From: Laguncularia racemosa
Taxonomy: Eukaryota > Streptophyta > Magnoliopsida > Myrtales > Combretaceae
Length of the DNA stretch: 64,000 bases
Direction of reading: 5' to 3'
Assembly: GCA_037954665.1 (NCBI GenBank)
Contig: JBBMOL010000449.1
Span: forward strand, 124,001-188,000
How positions within the stretch are numbered: position 1 is the first letter of the stretch; the number at the start of each line of letters is the position of its first letter. The notes under the pieces were generated by a model. The model did not search any database, was not told where the DNA came from, and saw nothing but the letters and a program-made list of their open reading frames with translations. Positions 23,088 to 33,157 of the stretch are shown here, one piece after another. Position numbers and translations under genes: made by a program.

Positions 23088-24930
23088 CAAACATAATAGA
23101 TTTCCCGATTACCCCCTATACATAAATATAGTTTCATATATCACAATTGCATACATGTGCACTAAGTTACAAACACAAACAAGAATAATAATCATTGGAT
23201 CACTTACTTAGACATGTCCCTAATTGTAGTCGTCTGGAGGTAACTTGTTCTCAAAATGTATATCACATGGTAGGATAAATAATAATTTTATAAGTTCAAT
23301 TCATATATCAACTTCAATTGATTTCATTAAATTTGTTAATTTTACAATTGTTTTGGTATTTTGATCTTCACCTTTTCATTTTAGGTCCATTTTTCACGTA
23401 CTTATATTCATTTTAAAAGATTTCAAGTATTTTTTCTATTTATGAAGTCACTTTAGTCATTTGATCTTCAGAAAACTATGTTAGTGTTGAAATAGTTTTA
23501 GGTGTGCATTATTCGAGTTTATTTTAAGTCTCTTCTGCCTAGTTAGATCTAATATTCAAAGGAATTTAATTCTAATCACTTTGAGACTTATTTAAGACCT
23601 TTTCTTGGATGTGTGAGGTTCTAAAGTTGCTACAAATCCAGGATTTTTGTCTAAATACTCCAAGATAGTTGTTTGTGGTCTCAGTTTCACTTTTTTCCAA
23701 TTTACATGTCTCATCTTTTGTATTTACTCATAGGATTTTATTTCCAGATTCTTTTCCAGTAACATTTCATCATGTTTGTGTTCTAGAAATTCTATAAATC
23801 ATGGATAAAAATCAATTTGGGCATCGGTTTGGAGTTTGGGAGCAAGCCTTTCATTTTCCCAACTTTTTCCTACTACTAATGTACCTTAATCACTACCTAA
23901 GGTTTTCTAAATTTGGAAATTTATTTAATACATCAGAAAAATAATTTCTTAACTTAAAAAAGATGGCATCTAAAAGTATGTAAATGCTCCGTCATCTCAT
24001 TTACATCATGCATCTTTAAATCATGCACATTTGGCTCATTACATGGTGGTTTCCTTACATTGTCTTTCATCTTAACTTAAGTTTACACTCATAACTTGCA
24101 TCATTGGTTGGATACAACTTAAGTGTACACATGAAGCTTACAAAATCAGAATAATATGGGCTATTCTTATCTGATTTATAAGAAAATATTACAAGAAATA
24201 AAAAGTTACAAAGATGAGTTAAGATCTTACACTTAGTGGCTAATTGTTGGTGCTTCTAACTTCACCCTTTTGCTTCCTTCTTGCATGTGGTTATCTTCTT
24301 ATCTTCCTAGTATTTTTGGCTCCTTAAATAAGCTTGTAATTGGAGTGAATGATATCTAGAAATTGGCTTGGAATGGTGTTGTTTAGTGTGTTGTTTTTCT
24401 TGTTGAAGTGATGGTGGTTTTGCTGCGAAATGGGTAACAATTTAGAGGAGTTTTTGTCTTCTGATTTGAAGTTGTCTTTAAGAGCTTTTGGAAAGTATTT
24501 ATATAATGAAAAACTTCCATATTAAGGGACTAAAGTCCATGTGAAAATGGGGGAGTTAGAAGGGGATTTAGGTTGCTCGTGGGTTGATCTTTACACTTAG
24601 GTTAAAGGGGTGTGTGTTGGGCTATAGCTTTGCATGTTAGATAAAAGAGTGGGTTATGTCAAATCACCATGCCTCTTTTGATTTTTTGTTACTTCCATCA
24701 GAATTTGAGTAAATTATAATGCCTATTCCTCACTTCTACGTGTCCTTTATTGTACTTTCATTCATTAGATCACATAATGTCACTCTCCATATCCTATAGT
24801 GTGGTTGGTGCAACAACGGATGAATTGGCTACTATTATTTGGTTTGTTTCTTGGTAAATAAATGTGAACTAATTAGGGATTAGTTAGCAAAATATTTACA
24901 GATCAAAGTGGGTTAATTGTCCAAGCTAAT
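23088..24930. other. Old non-coding layer, left of F
   Basis: AT-rich sequence with no frame, LTR or RNA I can recognise. From about 24660 to 24930 it matches 62310-62590 (TTACTTCCATCAG, TAATGCCTATTCC, AAATAAATGT, GTCAAAGTGG), which shows it is the front of the tandem unit completed at 33123-33157 and 61831 onward. Confidence 0.65.
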
Positions 24931-25090
24931 TGATGTGCTTAAAACTAAAGTCTAAGCACACACAAACTAAGTTTGAAAGATAATTAGACAATGTCAATCA
25001 GCTAGTTAATCAAATGGTGTAAATTCTCAATGCTTGCAACCAATTCTTCAAATGTTGACGTGATCAATGATGAATATCCAATTGTGATTA
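24931..25090 (-). repeat. 3' LTR remnant of F
   Basis: Only the terminal part is convincing: GCTTAGACTTTAGTTTTAAG and CACATCA against GCTTAGACCTTAGTTTTAGG in A. The inner boundary is uncertain. Confidence 0.55.
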
Positions 25091-25102
25091 GCTCTAATAC
25101 CA
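25091..25102 (-). other. Primer-binding site of F
   Basis: The minus strand reads TGGTATTAGAGC (initiator tRNA-Met type, one mismatch), five bases from the LTR end at 25108. Confidence 0.75.
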
Positions 25103-25107
25103 AAAGA

Positions 25108-26084
25108 CGATATGATTAAAAGGGACTCTAAGCATATGCAAATAATCCAATTAACACTCTTAAATGACAAGATCACAACCAGTTCAAATTAGATCAAAAT
25201 TGCATGAACCCTAAATTTCCAAGGTGATTCGATTAATAAGAACAATGAGGATTAAAAACCACATGGATGATATTGATCAAATGAATCATGAATTCAACTC
25301 AATTTGCAATAAAATCCCAATCAAAACACCAACATATAAACTGTGAACTTCTCCTCAAATTAATGGAATTCCACACAAACAATAAAAGGGAAAATTAAAG
25401 GCTTTATCAAGAGATAAAACCAATCAATTAGATCACATTAAATGAAAGGATTTTGGATCACAAGTGACGCCAAAATCAGATAAAAAAGAACCAACCTAAT
25501 TAACCCTAGATATTACACACTAGTGGTGAAAAGGAAAAAAAAACAACTTAAGGAATTGATATAACTCACAATTCTTTATGTTGCAACTCGCCACAATTCC
25601 AATTTAGATTGAAATTGATAGGAGTCCTATGAAATATTAGGAAACCCTAATCTCTCACACGAAAATATGTGCTACAAATTTTAAAGTCTAATCTCCTTAA
25701 AACCTTACTTAAGTAAGTATTTATACTTGCTCCCTTTAGGGTTAAAATGTCTACAAAATTATAACTATGCCACTATAGAGTGGCCGATCCTAAAACACAA
25801 ATTACAACCAAATAAAATGTCCCAAAAACTTACAAAATAAATAGTTCCAAGAAAATAACAAACAAATAAAAATAGTCTTCAACATGCCGATTCTTCAAAT
25901 CAATTCATCGGTTCGGCTCATCTTCGGTTTAGGTCGATCCATAGATAACCCACAAGCTGAGTCTTAGTGAGTTTATCCATTGCCCTATAAAGCCTAATAA
26001 GTGTGCCTGTTAAAATACACAATATAAGAGTAATAGAAAAGAGGTTAGTATATAAATAATTCCAAGGTCGATTTGCTCATAAAG
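25108..26084 (-). repeat. 5' LTR of F, larger part (rest at 33042-33122)
   Basis: Related to the LTRs of A, D and K along its length (CAACTCGCCACAATTCCAAT, the TATACTTGCTCCCTTTAGGG block, CTATGCCAC). The start of the LTR is separated by G and ends at 33122 in TGATAGCAATC on the minus strand, a mutated TGATGGGAATC. Confidence 0.8.
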
Positions 26085-26991
26085 TGATACGAACCACGCC
26101 AACTCGTGACGAAACCCAATACCAATACGTTCGGAAATTCGTTGCTTAAGACGCCCAAACACCTAAAGTGGAAAACCGCGACCTGTTGTCTATAAGCGAG
26201 ACAAGAACCTTGGTATAAAAGTGAAGACGCCACAATCGGGATGGAAAACCGATTGATAAGTCAGGATGAACGCCACGGAAATCAATCCGATAAGTTTGAA
26301 TTAAGTTCTTGAAGAACCAAGAGAGGTGCCTCTCAAAAGTGTTTAATGTTCAATGATGTCTTATCTCTAATGTTCTAAACCCTAGGAGCTTTTATACTAG
26401 GGTTACAATTCGTGTAAAAAACAAGTCCAAAACGACGTAGTTTAGTTAAGTGACATAAAAATGCGAAACAGAACAAGCTGGCCGACAGGGGATACACGGC
26501 CTGTGTACACGCCCGTGTACTTTGGCCGTGTACTTGTCTGTTCAACTTCTGGCAACATACACGCCCGTGTACTTTGACCGTGTATCTGTCTGTGCAACTT
26601 CTGGCAACATACACGCCCGTGTACTTTTGCCGTGTATCTTTCTGTGGATTTGCTTGACTCCATACACGGCCGTGCCTTTTAACCGTGTATCTAGCCGTGT
26701 ATGATTCTAGGCAATCTTGAGAGTCCTACATGGCCGTGCCTTGAAAGTACACGCCCTCTTCAACCCGTGTCCGGTGTGACTTGTATAAGAGCAAGGGTCT
26801 TCCTATGGTTGTTCCAATCCATTCCAACTTCATGATTGCCCCAATCCTTCCCGGCTTCATGGACATCCTTTATCAACCCGTTAAGTGCTTCCTTGAGTCG
26901 TTTCGCTCGACTTCTTGTGATCGGTCCAGGCGGCACTTCAAGAGGATCTACATTCCTTCTTCCGGCTTGACTCTCATCATGGATCTCATCA
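26085..26991 (-). repeat. 3' LTR of G
   Basis: 907 bp; plus strand TGATACGAACC...CTCATCA. By eye about twenty differences from 32135-33041, all but two of them transitions. It includes a 52-bp tandem repeat at 26506-26714 and the last ~77 codons of the polyprotein. Confidence 0.9.
26506..26714 (-). repeat. 52-bp minisatellite in the G LTR
   Basis: Unit starts TACACGCCCGTGTACTTT at 26506, 26558 and 26610, then a diverged unit TACACGGCCGTGCC at 26663. Units contain short GC palindromes (CGCCCGTG, GGCCGTG). The other LTR has the same array at about 32556-32764. Confidence 0.85.
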
Positions 26992-29900
26992 TTCCCCTCC
27001 TCTTGAAAAGGATTTGTCCTCAAATCGTCACCTACATCAAAAGGACTCAGATCAGTAACATTAAATGTGGCACTTACTTGATACTCACCAGGCAAATCTA
27101 TCTTGTATGCATTGTCGTTGATGCGCTCAAGAACTTGAAATGGTCCATCGCCTCTAGGAAGTAGTTTAGATCGACGCTGCATGGGAAACCGCTCTTTGCG
27201 CATGTGCACCCAAACCCAATCGCCAGGTTCAAAAACAGCTTGTCGACGACCCTTGTTGGCTTGTTTCACATACTGCTCTGTTCATCGCTCAATGTTCAGC
27301 CTTGCCTTTTCATGGATCTGTTGAACAAATTCAGCCTTCTTCTTGCCACCTAAATTAACATACTCAGAAATAGGCAAAGGTGATAAATCTAAAGGAGTTA
27401 GTGGATTAAAACCATACACAATTTCGAAAGGAGAAAATTTAGTAGCAGAATGCACTATACGGTTATAAGCAAATTCAACATGCGACAAACAATCCTCCCA
27501 ACTTTTAATATTCTTTTTAATTACAGCCCTCAACAAAGTAGATAAAGTTTGATTCACTACCTCAGTTTGACCATCAGTCTGTGGATGACAAGTAGTAGAA
27601 AACAATAACTTAGTTCCTAACTTAGCCCACAAAGTCTTCCAAAAGTAGCTTAAGAACTTAGCATCCCTATCTGATACAATTGTTCTAGGCATACCATGCA
27701 ACCGCACAACTTCCCTAAAGAATAAATTAGCAATATTACAAGCATCATCCGTTTTGTGACAAGGAATGAAATGTGCCATTTTAGAAAACCTATCAACAAC
27801 TACAAAAACAGAATCCCGGCCATGTCTAGACCTGGGTAATCCTAACACAAAATCCATAGAAATATCTACCCAAAGCTCATGAGGAATAGGAAGTGGGGTG
27901 TAAAGTCCTTGAGGTTGGACTCTAGATTTCGCTTGCTTACATGTGACACATCGCTCACAAATTCTCTCAACATCTCGTTTCATGTGAGGCCAATAGAAGT
28001 GTTCCTGCAATATCCCTAATGTTTTTGCTACTCCAAAGTGTCCCATTAAACCTCCTCCATGAGACTCCCTGACAAGTAATTCTCTTAAAGAACACATTGG
28101 AATGCACAATTTACTCTCCCTAAACAAGAATCCATCATGTTTATAAAATTTTCCATGCCCACTTTTCTCACATTGCACATACTCCTCACAAAAATCTCGA
28201 TCAGCAGCATATAATTCCTTAATGTGCTCAAAACCAAGCAGTCTAGAACTAAGAGTAGAGATAAGAGTATACCATCTTGAAAGTGCATCAGCAACTACAT
28301 TCTCTTTACCTTGTTTGTAGTGGATGATATATGGAAATGTTTCAATAAACTCCACCCAATGAGCATGCCTTTTGTTCAGCTTGTGTTGCCCCTTCAAATA
28401 CTTCAAGGATTCATGATCAGTGTGGATCACGAACTCTTTTTGCCAAAGGTAGTGTTGCCACGTCTCCAAGGCTCGAACCAATGCATATAGCTCTTTGTCG
28501 TAAGTAGGGTAATTCAAGGTTGCCCCACTTAGCTTCTCACTAAAGAATGCAATCGGTCTTCTCTCTTGCATAAGCACTGCCCCAATACCTAATCCTGAAG
28601 CATCACATTCAATTTCAAACGTTTTAGTAAAGTTAGGTAAAGCAAGTAATGGTGCTTGAGTCAACTTATTTTTAAGCGTCTGAAAGGCCTTCTCTTGTTG
28701 CTCTCCCCAACTGAACCCCACGTTCTTCTTAATCACCTCAATAAGTGGTGCTGCAATGGTGTTAAAATCCTTCACAAATCTCCTGTAAAAGCTCGCTAGT
28801 CCATGGAAACTCCGCACATTACTTACATTGGTTGGACTAGGCCATTCTTGGATCGCACGCACCTTTTCTTCATCAACCTGTATTCCCTGCGCACTAACAA
28901 CAATACCAAGAAACACAAGTTTGTCTGTGCAAAAAGTGCACTTCTTGAGGTTAGCATATAATTGTTCCTGTCGAAGCACTTCTAAAACATCCCTCAAGTG
29001 TGACATATGATCTTCCAAATTTTTGCTGTAAATAAGAATGTCATCAAAATAGACAACCACAAATTTTCCAATAAATGTCCTCAGAACATGGTTCATAAGT
29101 CTCATAAACGTACTAGGTGCATTAGTTAACCCGAAAGGCATTACTAACCACTCATACAATCCATATTTTGTCTTAAATGCAGTCTTCCATTCATCACCTT
29201 CTTTCATTCTAATTTGGTGATATCCACTTTTCAGATCAATTTTAGAAAAGACACTAGACCATGTAACTCATCTAACATATCATCTAAGCGAGGAATGGGA
29301 TGACGATACTTTACCGTGATGTTGTTGATGGCGCGACAGTCAACACACATTCTCCATGTCCCATCCTTCTTAGGCACCAAAATCATCGGCACTGCACATG
29401 GACTCATGCTCTCTCTCACGTACCCCTTCTCCATTAATTCATCGACCTGCCTTTGGAGTTCCTTTGTCTCCTCCGAATTGCTCCTGTAAGCTGGCTTGTT
29501 TGGAATTGATGCTCCGGGTACAAGGTCAATCTGGTGCTCAATACCTCGAACAGGTGGTAATCCCTTTGGAATCTCCTCAGGAAAGACATCTTCAAAGTCC
29601 TGCACAAGAGACACAACCACACTAGGCAAAGAGTTAGATAAGTCGTTAGTAGTCGAACATGTTTCCTTAAAAACCAGCAACAACATAGGTTGCCTCATCA
29701 CTAACGCTCTCCTTACTACACTCGCTCTTGCCACACAACTCTCCTTTTGCAAGGCTACCCTCTCCTTTTCACTCACCACCAAAGTTGATTCCCCTTCAAC
29801 TTGGCCTCTCACACTCTTTCCAGCCTTCCTCTCTTTTTCCTTTTGATCTTGACTTATATATTTTTTTTTCTTCTCATTGTCTTTTGCTCTCTCACTCTCA

Positions 29901-31606
29901 CTCTGCTTTTCACTCACCTTATGTTTTGCAAAAGACTGTTGTAGCTGCAATTGGTCCTCATACACTTGTTTAGGTGTTAAAGGTTAAAGGTTAAAAGTTT
30001 TTCCTCGGTGAACAAGCGTATACTTATTAGAAAAGCCATCATGAACAACATTCCTATCAAATTGCCATGGCCTCCCCAACAACACATGACATGCTTGCAT
30101 TGGCACTACATCACATAACACCTCATCCTCATACCTACCAATGCGAAAACCAATCAAGGCTTGCTTACTCACCTTAGTCTCACCACTATCATTCAACCAC
30201 TGCAATTTATATGGACTAGGGTGTCTAACAGTTTTGAGCCCCAGCCTCTCAACAATAAAATTGCTCACTACATTGGTGCAACTCCCTCCATCAATGATCA
30301 AACTACAAATGTGATCTCCTAAATAACATCTAGTATGAAATATATTTTCTCTTTGCACCTCCTCTTCTTCCTTCACCTGCACATTCAGCGCTCACTTCAC
30401 TACTGCCACTAGCCTTCCCATTGCAGGCTCCTCATCATCACTAACATCCTCTAATGGTGGCATATCATCTTCTTCACTATCCCCCTCAGTCTCATACTCA
30501 CCATCATCACGCAAAATCATCACACGCCTATTTGGACATTGACTAGCAATATGGCCTCTACCTTGACATTTAAAGCATCTAATGTCACGATTTCTAGAAG
30601 TAGAAGATTCAGGGTTACCTTGATTACCAGGAGTAGAACCCGCTTGCCTCAGCTCCCCTTTTGGTTTAGTAGGTAAAGGCTTTTCTTCCTTCTTCCATTG
30701 ATTAGTCTTCCAAGTGGATGAACCATTACCCTGTTGAAATCGTGCACTACTACTACCCTTCCGCTTGTGCTGGTTCTCAACCTTTATAGCCATGTGAACC
30801 ATATCCTCCAATTCTACATAATGCTGCAATTCAACCACATTTTGGATTTCTCTATTCAACCCAGCAAGGAATCTAGCCATTGTAGCCTCTCTATCCTCTT
30901 CTACATTCGCCCTAATCATAGTGACTTCCATCTCCTTGAAGTACTCATCTACACTTCGGCTTCCCTGCCTCAGAGTTTGCAACTTGTTGTGCAATTCACG
31001 TTAGTAATACGCAGGTATAAACCGCTTTCTCATCACTCTTTTCATCTCTTCCCAAGACTCAATAGGTGGCTCGCCACTCCTTCTTCTATTCAACATTAAT
31101 TGATCCCACCACACTATAGCATAATCTGAAAATTCAATGGCAGCAAGTTTCACCTTCTTTCTCCCACTATAGTTGTGACAATCAAACACCATCTCCACCT
31201 TTTTCTCCCATTCTAAATACGCCTCGGGATCATTCTTCCCTTGGAAAGGAGGAATCTTCATCTTTATGCTACTCAATTGATCATCCTCTCTATTCCTATC
31301 TCCTCTATCTTCCCAATCTCTAGTCCCTCTATTCCGACCACTATAACCTCTATAACTCCCAACAGAAGGCTCATCAAAGTCATCACCCGACATTTCATCT
31401 CCACCCCTCGGTACTCTCCTAGAACGACTCTCCCTCTTATGCCCTTGGAATACGTTTGTGGATTGTTCTAGTCTTTGCTCCACCGTCTCATGAATTTGTT
31501 CCATTCCTTCTTGGAACATCCTCTTCATTTCTCCCCTCAACGCCTCAATTACTAACCTAGCATCAAACCTTCCCCTCTCACCTTCCGGAGAATGTTGTCT
31601 CGACAT
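26760..31606 (-). pseudogene. Gag-pol polyprotein of G
   Basis: The start is ATG 31606 (MSRQHSPEGERGR). Gag: LSSIKMKIPPFQGKNDPEAY to VELQHYVELEDMV (about 31290-30800), then a CCHC knuckle CFKCQGRGHIASQC (about 30570). Protease: IIDGGSCTNVV, with Gly for the usual Ser, and HVLLGRPWQF (30382-29984). RT: KDGTWRMCVDCRAIN, then MPFGLTNAP and VYFDDILIYS (29400-28950). RNase H: CDASG, YDKELYAL, HTDHESL, VADALSR. Integrase: HHCC (ESHGGGLMGHF, CERCVTC), catalytic Asp in ISMDFVLG and IVSDRDAKF, Glu in DGQTEVVN. The tail GPITRSRAKRLKEALNGLI lies in the 3' LTR. Lesions: TAA near 31002, TGA near 30392, TAA near 29984, one frameshift near 29250, TGA near 27282. The 641-codon stretch 29207-27282 is open. 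Confidence 0.9.
26992..27005 (-). other. Polypurine tract of G
   Basis: The minus strand reads CAAGAGGAGGGGAA directly before the 3' LTR; it lies within the polyprotein frame (FQEEGNDE). Confidence 0.85.
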
Positions 31607-32119
31607 AGTTCCTGCAGAAAAGATTAGTACAACACAAATATATATATGATCAAACCTCACGATACACTCCCTTACGTGTTTCGCTCAAATGATGATATCA
31701 CACAGTCACTCGTGTATTCTCACAAACAATGATGATATCACTCACCAATTTCCTCTTCTCAATTCTCTTGGAACTAACCCGAACTACATCAATTTCCTTC
31801 CGTAGAATTCAAAACCAACTCTAGGGTTCGTAAAATTTTCCTCAATTTTTCTATCCGAATTTTTTTTTTGTCTCTGTTTTTTTTTTTTTTTTTTGGCTTT
31901 TGATCACGTTTCTCTTTTCTTTTCTTTTCCCTTCTTTTTTTTTTGGTCGTGATTTTTACTCTTTTTTTTTTTTTTTTTTTTACAATCGACTAGTAAATAC
32001 TACACTATCAAAAGACAATTAATATTGCGGAATTGAACACGATAATTGATATGAACGATTGGAGTTAAGGTTTTTGATATTACCTTCCTCAACCGAACTT
32101 GATGTTTTGACAAACCTAA
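31607..32119 (-). other. Leader of G with long T tracts
   Basis: Between PBS and gag. The plus strand has several T runs at 31861-31980 (A runs in the transcript). No gene. Confidence 0.75.
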
Positions 32120-32131
32120 GCTCTAATACCA
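32120..32131 (-). other. Primer-binding site of G
   Basis: The minus strand reads TGGTATTAGAGC three bases after the LTR end at 32135; initiator tRNA-Met type with one mismatch. Confidence 0.85.
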
Positions 32132-32134
32132 AAG

Positions 32135-33041
32135 TGATACGAACCACGCCAACTCGTGACGAAACCCAATACCAATACGTTCGGAAATTCGTTGCCTAAG
32201 ACGCCTAAACACCTAAAGTGGAAAACCGCGACCCGTTGTCTATAAGCGAGACAAGAACCTTGGTATAAAAGTGAAGACGCCACAATCGGGATGGAAAACC
32301 GATTGATAAGTCGGGATGAACGCCACGGAAATCAATCCGATAAGTTCGAATTAAGTTCTTGAAGAACCAAGAGAGGTGCCTCTCAAAAGTGTTTAATGTT
32401 CAATGATGTCTTATCTCTAATGTTCTAAACCCTAGGAGCTTTTATACTAGGGTTACAATTCATGTAAAAAACAAGTCCAAAACGACGTAGTTTAGTTAAG
32501 TGACATAAAAACGCGAAACAGAACAAGCTGGCCGACAGGGGATACACGGCCTGTGTACACGCCCGTGTACTTTGGCCGTGTACTTGTCTGTGCAACTTCT
32601 GGCAACATACACGCCCGTGTACTTTGACCGTGTATCTGTCTGTGCAACTTCTGGCAACATACATGCCCGTGTACTTTAGCCGTGTATCTTTCTGTGGATT
32701 TGCTTGACTCCATATACGGCCGTGCCTTTTAACCGTGTATCTAGCCGTGTATGATTCTAGGCAATCTTGAGAGTCCTACACGGCCGTGCCTTGAAAGTAC
32801 ACGCCCTCTTCAACCCGTGTCTGATGTGACTTGTATAAGAGCAGAGGTCTTCCTATAGTTGTTCCAATCCATTCCAACTTCATGATTGCCCCAATCCTTC
32901 CCGGCTTCATGGACATCCTTTATCAACCCATTAAGTGCTTCCTTGAGTCGTTTCGTTCGACTTCTTGTGATCGGTCCAGGTGGCACTTCAAGAGGATCTA
33001 CATTCCTTCTTCCGGCTTGACTCTCATCATAGATCTCATCA
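32135..33041 (-). repeat. 5' LTR of G
   Basis: 907 bp, same ends and same internal 52-bp minisatellite as 26085-26991. Confidence 0.9.
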
Positions 33042-33122
33042 AAAAGGACCATCATCGCCAAGATTTGAAATCCTTTGGCTCTTACTCTAATGATAGGTCT
33101 TGTAGGATTTTGATTGCTATCA

Positions 33123-33157
33123 CTAATTGTGGGTACAAATTGGCCATCTTACCCTTT
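33123..33157. other. Thirty-five bases of the old layer between F and L
   Basis: It starts with the right TSD of F and ends with the left TSD of L (CCTTT, 33153-33157). It aligns with 62580-62612 (GAGGGATGAAATTTAGCC against GTGGGTACAAATTGGCC), a related site without either insertion. Confidence 0.75.

Larger units (their letters stand above)
26085..33041 (-). mobile_element. Element G: CRM-like Ty3/gypsy chromovirus, nearly intact
   Basis: 6957 bp with two 907-bp LTRs. TSD TAAAG (26080-26084) against AAAAG (33042-33046), one mismatch. Minus strand: PBS for initiator tRNA-Met, leader, a single-frame gag-protease-RT-RNase H-integrase polyprotein, PPT, 3' LTR. Clade: RT and integrase wording, the lack of a standard chromodomain and a reading frame that continues into the 3' LTR suggest the CRM group; a tree of RT sequences would settle it. 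It lies in the LTR of F. Confidence 0.85.
24931..33122 (-). mobile_element. Element F: internally deleted A-family element, split by G
   Basis: TSD CTAAT is exact (24926-24930 and 33123-33127). From the right: 5' LTR (33122-33042, then 26084-25108 after removing G), PBS at 25091-25102, and then, almost at once, the end of a 3' LTR (24931 to about 25080, reading CTTTAGTTTTAAGCACATCA on the minus strand). Gag and everything else are gone. Confidence 0.8.

Noticed and set aside
23088..24930. A host gene in the only long stretch free of LTR elements
   Set aside because: No frame above background, no splice-linked coding pieces, and the right end is part of an old repeat.
26506..26764. Possible CRISPR-like array (regular repeats of about 52 bp)
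   Set aside because: Units have no separate repeat and spacer, the host is a plant, and the array lies in an LTR; it is a minisatellite.
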